Translations under genes and position numbers: made by a program
Shown here: one piece after another, positions 8,159 through 14,124 of the stretch
Layout: every line of letters starts with the position of its first letter
Numbering within the stretch: the first letter of the stretch is position 1
Assembly (NCBI RefSeq): GCF_007655305.1
Contig: NZ_VLOG01000056.1
Location: 1-34,524, forward strand
Length of the DNA stretch: 34,524 nucleotides
From: Algoriphagus algorifonticola
Lineage (GTDB): Bacteria; Bacteroidota; Bacteroidia; Cytophagales; Cyclobacteriaceae
Reading direction: 5' to 3'
Notes under the pieces: model-generated
Told to the model about the DNA's origin: nothing
Databases searched by the model: none
The model's input: only the letters and a program-made list of their open reading frames with translations

Positions 8159-9859
8159 ATGGGGTACAAAAACACTTTCAAACAGTCATTGATTTTGATA
8201 TTTTTTGCGATAAGCTTTTACCCTGCTTTTTCGCAAACCATTCCTCTTGGGACTCCCTTATTAGATGAGTATTTGAGAAGAGCTCAATTGCTGGGAAAAG
8301 TTGATTCTACCTCCAGTTGGATGATACGTCCATTATATCCTACTGAAGCTTTCGGAGTTAAGAACGGATTTGATTTGGACAGTTCGATAGTAGATTTTGA
8401 TCAAAGTCGAACTCATAAAAGATTTGGTCCGGAAGAAAAAGGTAAGTTTTTACTGCTTCCTGCTTCTTACCGAATGCAGTATAACTCTACTTATGCATTT
8501 GGAACCAATAATGGAGCCTTTATACCAAATAGAGGCTTACAGCATTTACTCAGCATAGGAACCTATTTAGAATATGAGGGACTTTCTTTGCAGTTTCAAC
8601 CCGAGCTTTTGCTCGCGCAAAACAAAGATTACATAGGTTTCCCGATCGAGCATCAAGCCACCATCCTATTTTATTATGAATACATGAATAGGATAGATAT
8701 GCCTGAGCGATTTGGGACTGGTTCTTACAATAAATTCTTTTTGGGACAGTCCAGCTTGAGGTATAATTACAAAGAATATTCTATTGGGGTTTCTACAGAA
8801 AATTTATGGTGGGGTCCCGGTCGAAGAAACTCCCTTCTTTTGGGAAATAATGCTCCGGGTTTTCTCCATTTTACTCTTAATACCAGAAAGCCTGTTCAAT
8901 CCAAAATCGGTTCTTTTGAAGGGCAACTGATTTCCGGGTTTTTGAAATCCACGGATTTCTCACCTCCTCATCCTGATTATTCTATCCAACAAAATCCAGT
9001 TCTCATTCCAAAAAGAGAAAATGGAGACCGCTACTTGGGAGGCTTAGTTTTGACTTATCAGCCTAAATGGGTTCCTGGTTTATTCTTAGGATATGGCTCT
9101 GTGAACCATATGTACAGAGAAGATATGACAAGCTTTGCAGATGGCTTGCCTGTTTTCAATGGTCGAAAGGGGCCTGAAAATGTAGAAGATCCTATCCGCG
9201 ACAAGAGGCAACAATTTAGCTCAGGATTTTTCAGATGGTTGAGTGCCGAAGGTCATTTTGAATTTTATGGAGAATACGGGACTCGAGGGAATAGCTTTCG
9301 AACGGGGGATTTTATGATCACACCTGAAAAAGGCAGGGCATTTACTTTTGGGTTTTCCCACTTGATGCCTTTGAAAAAGCAAGGAAGGTATTTCCAGATT
9401 AGTTCTGAAATGACTCAAACCGGTCAGACTATTCGGGAAGAAATCAGACAACTTCGCACTTGGTACATCCATGATTACGTGCGACATGGATATACTCATC
9501 AGGGGCAGGTTTTAGGAGTAGGAAATGGTCCGGGAAGTAATCAGATTTTTGTGGAATTCGCATGGGTGGATCAAATGAACCGAATCGGATTTCAGATGGA
9601 GCGAATTGTCTACAATAATGATTTCTACTATTACCGATACGAAGCTTCTAAGGATTTTAGAAATAAATATGTGGATTTAGTGCCTTCCTTAGTGGCAGAC
9701 TGGAGATTTGGAAATATTCTGGTCAGTGGGAAATTTCAATATGTAAATACCCTCAATTACAAATGGTTCCTCGAAAACCAGCCGGATCAATATTTTGTCC
9801 CTGGTTTTGACAGAAAGAATTCCGTAGCACATTTGGGAGTTGCCTATTTATTCAAATAA
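8159..9859 (+). CDS. Wzi-like capsule assembly outer-membrane protein
   Basis: A 566-residue predicted outer-membrane beta-barrel of the capsule assembly Wzi family. A signal peptide ends near FYPAFSQ. The core contains the family signature NLWWGPGRRNSLLLGNNAPG followed by alternating beta strands to the C-terminus (VAHLGVAYLFK). I start at the ATG at 8159 rather than the upstream TTG at 8147, because it begins the signal peptide and lies one base after the preceding stop. Wzi proteins help anchor or organise capsular polysaccharide at the surface; Bacteroidota homologues are mostly uncharacterised. The lipoprotein upstream and wecB on the other strand support a polysaccharide role. Confidence 0.85.
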   Translation: MGYKNTFKQSLILIFFAISFYPAFSQTIPLGTPLLDEYLRRAQLLGKVDSTSSWMIRPLYPTEAFGVKNGFDLDSSIVDFDQSRTHKRFGPEEKGKFLLLPASYRMQYNSTYAFGTNNGAFIPNRGLQHLLSIGTYLEYEGLSLQFQPELLLAQNKDYIGFPIEHQATILFYYEYMNRIDMPERFGTGSYNKFFLGQSSLRYNYKEYSIGVSTENLWWGPGRRNSLLLGNNAPGFLHFTLNTRKPVQSKIGSFEGQLISGFLKSTDFSPPHPDYSIQQNPVLIPKRENGDRYLGGLVLTYQPKWVPGLFLGYGSVNHMYREDMTSFADGLPVFNGRKGPENVEDPIRDKRQQFSSGFFRWLSAEGHFEFYGEYGTRGNSFRTGDFMITPEKGRAFTFGFSHLMPLKKQGRYFQISSEMTQTGQTIREEIRQLRTWYIHDYVRHGYTHQGQVLGVGNGPGSNQIFVEFAWVDQMNRIGFQMERIVYNNDFYYYRYEASKDFRNKYVDLVPSLVADWRFGNILVSGKFQYVNTLNYKWFLENQPDQYFVPGFDRKNSVAHLGVAYLFK

Positions 9860-9870
9860 TCAAATTAATA

Positions 9871-10386
9871 ATGATAGCTGAAAAAGATAAAGTGGTTTCG
9901 ATCGCTTACACCTTAAAGGTAGACGACGGAGAGTCCGGTCAGGAGTTATTTGAAGAGGTAGGAGAAGCTCAAGCATTTCCGTTTTTGTTTGGACATCAAA
10001 ATGTACTTCCCAAATTGGAGGAAGTGCTTTCAGGGAAAAAAGCAGGGGATACCTTCTCAGTTTTCATTGACTTTGAAAATGGCTATGGAGATTATGATGA
10101 AAATAAAAAAGTCATTATCCCGAAGGCGAATTTCAAAGAAGACGGAAAAAAGAATAAGGATATTCTGAAAGTCGGTAGAGTAATTCCCATGCAAGATGAT
10201 AAGGGAAATCAAATGCGCGGAGAAATCATCAAGGTCGACTATAGAGGAGTTCATATGGATTTTAATCCACCTCTGGCAGGATATGATTTATACTTTGAAG
10301 GAAAGATTGTTGCAATTCGTGAGGCTGAAAAAGAAGAAATAGAACATGGCCATGTTCATGGCCCAGGAGGCCATCATCACGATTAA
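9871..10386 (+). CDS. SlyD-like FKBP peptidyl-prolyl isomerase
   Basis: A 171-residue cytoplasmic peptidyl-prolyl cis-trans isomerase and chaperone of the FKBP/SlyD type. The FKBP half begins VVSIAYTLKVDDGE and continues with FLFGHQNVLPKLEEVLSGKKAGD. The characteristic GYGDYDE turn is at about residues 72-78, followed by an insert-in-flap region and the return to the FKBP fold (PPLAGYDLYFEGKIVAIREA). The tail is short but His-rich (HGHVHGPGGHHHD), reminiscent of the metal-binding tail of SlyD though much shorter and lacking cysteines. It follows the Wzi-like gene by 11 bases and is probably co-transcribed. No signal peptide is present, so a direct capsule role is unlikely. Confidence 0.9.
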   Translation: MIAEKDKVVSIAYTLKVDDGESGQELFEEVGEAQAFPFLFGHQNVLPKLEEVLSGKKAGDTFSVFIDFENGYGDYDENKKVIIPKANFKEDGKKNKDILKVGRVIPMQDDKGNQMRGEIIKVDYRGVHMDFNPPLAGYDLYFEGKIVAIREAEKEEIEHGHVHGPGGHHHD

Positions 10387-10392
10387 ATGATC

Positions 10393-10418
10393 AATGCCCT
10401 GTCTCAAGATAGGGCATT
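10393..10418 (+). terminator. Weak terminator-like hairpin after slyD-like gene
   Basis: AATGCCCT (10393-10400) pairs with AGGGCATT (10411-10418) and the stem can extend inward. The T-run after it is poor, so termination would be incomplete. It ends the Wzi/SlyD-like unit. Confidence 0.5.
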
Positions 10419-10425
10419 TGTCGTA

Positions 10426-10456
10426 TTGTATAGATTTAATTTGCTCTATAAATTTG
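10426..10456 (+). promoter_or_regulatory. Consensus promoter of a short intergenic transcript
   Basis: TTG at 10426-10428, a 20-base spacer, then TAAATTTG at 10449-10456. This is one of the two complete -33/-7 matches I found in the window, and it does not serve any listed gene. Transcription would begin near 10460 and end at the terminator at 10594-10627, giving an RNA of roughly 165 nt. Confidence 0.5.
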
Positions 10457-10477
10457 ATTTTATAACCCACAATCGAA

Positions 10478-10546
10478 ATGGATACAGTCAAAGTTTGGGT
10501 AGCAAGAATAGCCTTAATCTTGTTTATTTTGATGTTTTTGATGTGA
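10478..10546 (+). CDS. Possible 22-residue membrane microprotein
   Basis: A 22-codon frame (ATG at 10478, TGA at 10544-10546) starts about 18 bases after the predicted transcription start. It begins MDTVKVWVAR and continues with an unbroken hydrophobic stretch of Ile, Leu, Phe and Met, which would form one short transmembrane helix. It is the only sensible frame inside a unit with its own promoter and terminator. It could equally be chance coding inside a small regulatory RNA of about 165 nt. No family is recognised. Confidence 0.33.
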   Translation: MDTVKVWVARIALILFILMFLM

Positions 10547-10593
10547 TTTTTAGAAGACTGGAATGATTCGGGGTGATCGGTAACAGTCAACAA

Positions 10594-10627
10594 GGTCTCT
10601 TTTCGGGGGGAAAGAGGCCATTTTTTA
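10594..10627 (+). terminator. Terminator of the short intergenic transcript
   Basis: GGTCTCTTT (10594-10602) pairs with AAAGAGGCC (10611-10619), with one T-G wobble and a G-rich loop, followed by ATTTTTT. It points in the plus direction and reaches the stop codon of the minus-strand gene. No plus-strand gene other than the 10478 microORF lies between it and the hairpin at 10393-10418. Confidence 0.7.
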
Positions 10628-11464
10628 TTTTCTTAAGTCTATGCCCAGATTTTTGTAGGCCTGATCAATGGCAAGATTTTTTAATCCTTCAATTCTTTCT
10701 GACTCGTAAAGTTTATAAGCCTTTTCCAATTGAACTGCCGCCACTCGATAGGATTGCTCATTGAAATGCAAAATAGCATCATTGTAATATTGCAAACCTG
10801 CCAATTGGGTCAAGTTGATTTTTCTAAAAATGGTTTTTTCACTTTCAGATTGATTGGGACTACCGATTCTTTGTCTCAGATCCAAATAGCTGGATGCCTC
10901 TTCCGGAGCATAGGCTTTTAGATAATTCTTTACTTCTCCTGGATTAGTTATCATGCCGCCAATTCTCAAAGTGCTTTCCAAAATGATTGGATTCTGATCC
11001 ACATTGACAATTAAAAATACATGGTAATCGGTCTCTACGATTTCGAAGTCAAATCCATATTTATTCAAAATCATTCCAAGTGTCGCAGTACCACTCACGC
11101 AGTCGAACTTGCCTTCGGATAGCATTTGATTGAAAGTAGCGTGCTGCTCGTAAGTTTTGAATAAATTCTGATGACTCTTTTCAAATAGGGTGCGGATGAA
11201 CTTAAGGCTCTTTCCCTTTTTCTCAAATTTCTTGTCTAATGTTGAAATATGCTCTTCCCATTTCTGAGCATGCATTTCATTTTCGGCATGTACCGCTCTA
11301 AAAAGTGCCAAATAATCTGATTCGCTTAGACTTTTTTCCCAAAGAGATTTTTCAACATCAGTTTCAAAAGGAAGGTCATTCGGTAACACAGAGCTCTCCT
11401 GGGACCATGCAGTAAGCATGCTCAGCAAGAAGAAGAGACTGGTTAGAAATGATTTGATCTTCAT
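10625..11464 (-). CDS. Secreted Cys/His transglutaminase-like protein
   Basis: A 279-residue exported protein whose signal peptide ends near TAWSQ. The centre has the layout of a transglutaminase/papain-like fold: Cys122 at a helix start (KFDCVSGTATLGMILNKYGF), then His148 in a strand (TDYHVFLIV), then an acidic residue (Asp156 or Glu163). This is a plausible Cys-His-Asp/Glu triad, but I infer it from pattern, not from a named family. The C-terminal third is helical and TPR-like (LQYYNDAILHFNEQSYRVAAVQLEKAYKLYES). It could be a cysteine peptidase or an inactive relative. Its upstream region carries a perfect 14-bp inverted repeat overlapping the likely promoter, so expression is probably tightly regulated. 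Confidence 0.65.
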   Translation of the reverse strand: MKIKSFLTSLFFLLSMLTAWSQESSVLPNDLPFETDVEKSLWEKSLSESDYLALFRAVHAENEMHAQKWEEHISTLDKKFEKKGKSLKFIRTLFEKSHQNLFKTYEQHATFNQMLSEGKFDCVSGTATLGMILNKYGFDFEIVETDYHVFLIVNVDQNPIILESTLRIGGMITNPGEVKNYLKAYAPEEASSYLDLRQRIGSPNQSESEKTIFRKINLTQLAGLQYYNDAILHFNEQSYRVAAVQLEKAYKLYESERIEGLKNLAIDQAYKNLGIDLRK

Positions 11465-11474
11465 TTTGTAATGT

Positions 11475-11519
11475 CAATGTTACCAAATATATCATAAAGT
11501 TAACAATTTGGTAACATTG
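11475..11519 (-). promoter_or_regulatory. Operator-like 14-bp perfect inverted repeat over a promoter
   Basis: CAATGTTACCAAAT (11475-11488) and its exact complement ATTTGGTAACATTG (11506-11519) are separated by 17 bases, so the arm centres are 31 bp apart, close to three helical turns. On the minus strand a TATATTTG -7 box occupies 11491-11484 and runs into the proximal arm. The predicted start is near 11480, and the distal arm covers about -26 to -39. No T-run follows, so it is not a terminator. The arrangement suits a dimeric repressor blocking the gene at 10625-11464. An mRNA leader hairpin is an alternative. Confidence 0.6.
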
Positions 11520-11563
11520 GAAAAAATATTTGGAAAAACTTAACATACTTTTTTTTAGATAAA

Positions 11564-12037
11564 TCATTGATGGTGATAGGGTTCTCCTCTTAAAATGGTC
11601 ATTGCTCGGTAAATTTGCTCCGCAATGAATGGCCTAATCATCTGATGGGAAAAGGTCATTTTGGAAAGAGATACTTTTCCATTGGCCCTTTGATATACCG
11701 CATCCGAAAAGCCATAGGGACCGCCGATTACGAAGAATAACTGCTTGATTCCAGCATTCATTTTTTTCTGCAAAAAGTCTGAAAATCCAACGGAATCGAA
11801 GCTTTTTCCATTTTCATCCAATAATATTAACTCATCGGACGAATTTATTTTCTTTAGAATTAATTCTCCCTCTTTTTCTTTTTGGGCAGATTGGGACAGA
11901 GACTTAGTGTTTTTGAGATCAGGAATTATCTCCCATTCAAACCTGAGATAATGTCCTATCCGCTGGGAATAGAGTTCTGTTAATTCCTGAATAGCAGGAT
12001 GATCTGTCTTTCCTATGGCAATTATTTTGATCAGCAT
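11564..12037 (-). CDS. rlmH: 23S rRNA pseudouridine-1915 N3-methyltransferase
   Basis: A 157-residue SPOUT-class methyltransferase that methylates pseudouridine 1915 in helix 69 of 23S rRNA using S-adenosylmethionine. The knotted cofactor site shows as FVIGGPYGFSDAVY and the conserved C-terminus as LSKMTFSHQMIRPFIAEQIYRAMTILRGEPYHH. Length matches the 155-160 residues usual for the family. I start at the ATG at 12037 (MLIKIIAIGKT) rather than the TTG at 12043. A promoter-like CATCTTTG (12048-12041) sits three bases before this ATG, which would make the message leaderless; that is weak evidence. It is a housekeeping gene with no functional link to its neighbours. Confidence 0.95.
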   Translation of the reverse strand: MLIKIIAIGKTDHPAIQELTELYSQRIGHYLRFEWEIIPDLKNTKSLSQSAQKEKEGELILKKINSSDELILLDENGKSFDSVGFSDFLQKKMNAGIKQLFFVIGGPYGFSDAVYQRANGKVSLSKMTFSHQMIRPFIAEQIYRAMTILRGEPYHHQ

Positions 12038-12102
12038 AGTCAAAGATGCAAATTTCTTCAGTTTTTACTTTTTTGATTTTGGACTAAATTTTTACCACTC
12101 AT

Positions 12103-12137
12103 TGGACTTTGTTACCGTCCTAATCACCTAAAGTCCA
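12103..12137. promoter_or_regulatory. Inverted and tandem repeats upstream of fasciclin gene
   Basis: TGGACTTT (12103-12110) and AAAGTCCA (12130-12137) form an 8-bp inverted repeat with 19 bases between. Just upstream, TTGGACT followed by a TTACC word occurs twice (from about 12079 and from 12102). This could be a regulator-binding region for the fasciclin gene at 12220. The evidence is only the repeat structure. Confidence 0.3.
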
Positions 12138-12219
12138 TTTAAAATTTCTTTACAAAGTATTCATAAACAATCTTTTAGCGTGGAGGTTTTCTATTCCTAA
12201 ACCAAAACTCTTAACTATC

Positions 12220-12720
12220 ATGAAAAAAATTGGAAGTATTTTAATTCTGGCGATGTTTTTTGTTGCCTCAGCTTTTGCCCCTAAAACTCAAAATGTGCAC
12301 GAGGTAGAGGCAGATATTGTTGACTTGGCAGTAAGTACAGATTTTCTTTCTACACTGGTAGCAGCTGTGAAAGCAGGTGACTTAGTAGATGTATTAAAAG
12401 GTGACGGACCTTTTACTGTATTCGCACCAACCAATGATGCTTTTGCTGCATTGCCAGCTGGTACTGTAGAGAATTTATTGAAGCCTGAAAACAAAGACAA
12501 ACTGGTAGCAGTATTGACCTACCATGTCGTACCAGGTAAAATCATGTCGTCAGACTTGAAAAATGGTCAGAAAGCTACTACGGTGCAGGGTAGTGCTGTG
12601 ACTGTAACTTTGAAAGACGGAAAAGCTATGATCAATGATGCAACTGTTACCGCTGCTGATATCGAAGCAGATAATGGTGTAGTGCACGTGATCGATAAAG
12701 TGATCTTGCCTCCTATGTAA
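12220..12720 (+). CDS. Secreted fasciclin (FAS1) domain protein
   Basis: A 166-residue exported protein made of a signal peptide (cleavage near ASAFA) and one FAS1 domain. The H1 box appears as [17 protein letters not shown] at about residues 66-82, then the conserved [13 protein letters not shown], and the H2 box [14 protein letters not shown] at the C-terminus. FAS1 domains mediate adhesion or bind matrix components and lipids at or outside the cell surface. There is no lipobox or sorting domain, so it is probably periplasmic or released. It is a single-gene unit closed by a strong terminator. Confidence 0.93.
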   Translation: MKKIGSILILAMFFVASAFAPKTQNVHEVEADIVDLAVSTDFLSTLVAAVKAGDLVDVLKGDGPFTVFAPTNDAFAALPAGTVENLLKPENKDKLVAVLTYHVVPGKIMSSDLKNGQKATTVQGSAVTVTLKDGKAMINDATVTAADIEADNGVVHVIDKVILPPM

Positions 12721-12742
12721 GATCTAAAGTCGAAGAAAAACG

Positions 12743-12773
12743 AATGCCTGTCGAAAGACAGGCATTTTTTTAT
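12743..12773 (+). terminator. Terminator with GAAA tetraloop
   Basis: AATGCCTGTC (12743-12752) pairs with GACAGGCATT (12757-12766) around GAAA, followed by a T-rich tail. It lies between the converging fasciclin and YcxB-like genes. Confidence 0.9.
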
Positions 12774-13243
12774 TTAATCAGTTCTTTTCTCTTCAGAATA
12801 GTCTCCATGAATTTTTTCTCATTCTCCGAATTGAAAATTTTATATGGAAGGTGAATAAACTGGGCTTTGGACATGTAAAGGATAAACGCGTCCTTTCCCA
12901 TCTCAGCCCTTTTGATCATATTCCACTGTACAGGCATTCCCTGGCGGGCATTGATTTTCATCAGAATTTGTCTGGAGTCAATTTCATAAGCCATCTTTTC
13001 AAAGATCACTTTGTTTTGTTCCATTTGAGTTACTCCGGTAAACTGAATCGCCCAAAACAGCACATATAATCCATAAGCTATCAAGGCTCCTATAATCCAC
13101 CAGATAGATGCAATCCAGAAATATCCGCAACAAATTGCCAAGGCTATCAAAATCACCCACCATTGCTCTTTCAAAACACTGGTAAGGCCCATCTTAATAT
13201 ATGTTCCGGTTGGTAATTGGTATTTTTTAGTTTTAACAATCAT
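12770..13243 (-). CDS. YcxB-like membrane protein
   Basis: A 157-residue inner-membrane protein. Two adjacent hydrophobic segments (about residues 27-66: WWVILIALAICCGYFWIASI, then WWIIGALIAYGLYVLFWAI) are followed by a soluble C-terminal domain with the pattern MAYEIDSRQILMKINARQG then WNMIKRAEMGKDAFILYMSKAQFIHLPYKIF. That is the layout of YcxB-like proteins, whose function is unknown. I start at the ATG at 13243; an upstream TTG at 13267 would add eight residues. No partner gene is evident. Confidence 0.72.
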   Translation of the reverse strand: MIVKTKKYQLPTGTYIKMGLTSVLKEQWWVILIALAICCGYFWIASIWWIIGALIAYGLYVLFWAIQFTGVTQMEQNKVIFEKMAYEIDSRQILMKINARQGMPVQWNMIKRAEMGKDAFILYMSKAQFIHLPYKIFNSENEKKFMETILKRKELIK

Positions 13244-13394
13244 CACTTTTCGATTTTCAGACCGCAAATATCCAAGTATCCTAGGGATAAAACAAGCTGA
13301 ATAAAATGATAGATACTTTAGAAATTAAGAAACAATTCGCCTAAGTCATTGATTTAAAAAGTGTATTGATTTATCTTAAGTAAAATTTTTCTTT

Positions 13395-13625
13395 ATGAGC
13401 AGTTTGGTTATCAACCTATTCTTAGCGGGTTTTGCCTATGTCATTGTGATTTACTTTGTAGCCACCATGACAAAAAATTCGCTGAAAAAGGGAAAAAGTA
13501 ATGGTGATGATGGAGATGGTGGGATTGAAAATCAAAGCCCGCCTAAAATTGATTTGCCTCCTGGCGTCATCTGGCCAACTAGCCCAAAAAGCCCGAAAAA
13601 GTCTCCTGAGCCAGTAGATGTTTAA
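13395..13625 (+). CDS. Small single-pass membrane protein with acidic/proline tail
   Basis: A 76-residue open frame. Residues 4-24 form a transmembrane helix (VINLFLAGFAYVIVIYFVA), then comes a basic patch (KNSLKKGK), an Asp/Gly run (NGDDGDGG) and a Pro/Lys/Ser-rich tail. Composition and a sensible topology suggest a real gene rather than chance, but no family is recognised. Its stop overlaps the stop of the Fur gene on the other strand by a few bases. Confidence 0.5.
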   Translation: MSSLVINLFLAGFAYVIVIYFVATMTKNSLKKGKSNGDDGDGGIENQSPPKIDLPPGVIWPTSPKSPKKSPEPVDV

Positions 13626-14032
13626 TGGCATTTTTCACAAACTCCCTGTACCAATAAGCTCATTTCTTTTTTCTTAAAGCCTTTTGGAAGTTTGATGTCA
13701 GGTAAGCTGATGCTGTCCAAGCAGGTGGTTTCACCACAGATTTCGCATTTGAAATGCACATGCTCATGATCGTGCTCATGCTCATCTTCATGAGAGCATA
13801 ATGCATATTTAGTGGCTCCGCTATCATCCAAGACTTTATGAATGATATCCTTTTCCAAAAAAGTGTTGAGGCTTCTGTAAATAGTTACCCGGTCAAATTG
13901 ATTCTCCAGTTTATTTTCCAGGTCACTATGCGCCAAGGCTACCTGTCTATCCAAAAACTCCTGAATAATATCCAAGCGGCAGTCAGTGATGCGTAGCTTA
14001 TGTCTTTTTAATATGGAAAGCGGTGTCAACAT
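13622..14032 (-). CDS. Fur-family metal-responsive transcriptional repressor
   Basis: A 136-residue Fur/Zur/PerR-type regulator. The winged-helix DNA-binding half includes LRITDCRLDIIQEFL and the recognition region FDRVTIYRSLNTFLEKDIIHKV. The dimerisation half has the structural zinc site: CEICG (Cys96, Cys99) and a C-terminal CEKC (Cys132, Cys135). Between the halves lies an unusually long His/Glu/Asp tract, HEDEHEHDHEHVH (residues 81-93), longer than the short HHDH segment typical of Fur. It may add metal ligands. Which metal is sensed cannot be read from sequence. The gene has its own short upstream region after the metalloprotease terminator. Confidence 0.9.
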   Translation of the reverse strand: MLTPLSILKRHKLRITDCRLDIIQEFLDRQVALAHSDLENKLENQFDRVTIYRSLNTFLEKDIIHKVLDDSGATKYALCSHEDEHEHDHEHVHFKCEICGETTCLDSISLPDIKLPKGFKKKEMSLLVQGVCEKCH

Positions 14033-14073
14033 GCGTTCAATTATTCTGCAAATTAAGGAATTTGAACTTTTAC

Positions 14074-14103
14074 AAAAAAAGGCGCCCAGAATTGGACGCC
14101 TTT
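14074..14103 (-). terminator. Terminator of the zinc metalloprotease gene
   Basis: Read on the minus strand, a 10-bp stem (14103-14094 with 14087-14078, one wobble pair) encloses a 6-base loop and is followed by a long T-run. It lies about 20 bases after the metalloprotease stop codon. Confidence 0.88.
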
Positions 14104-14124
14104 CTTGATATAACTGGAATCCAA

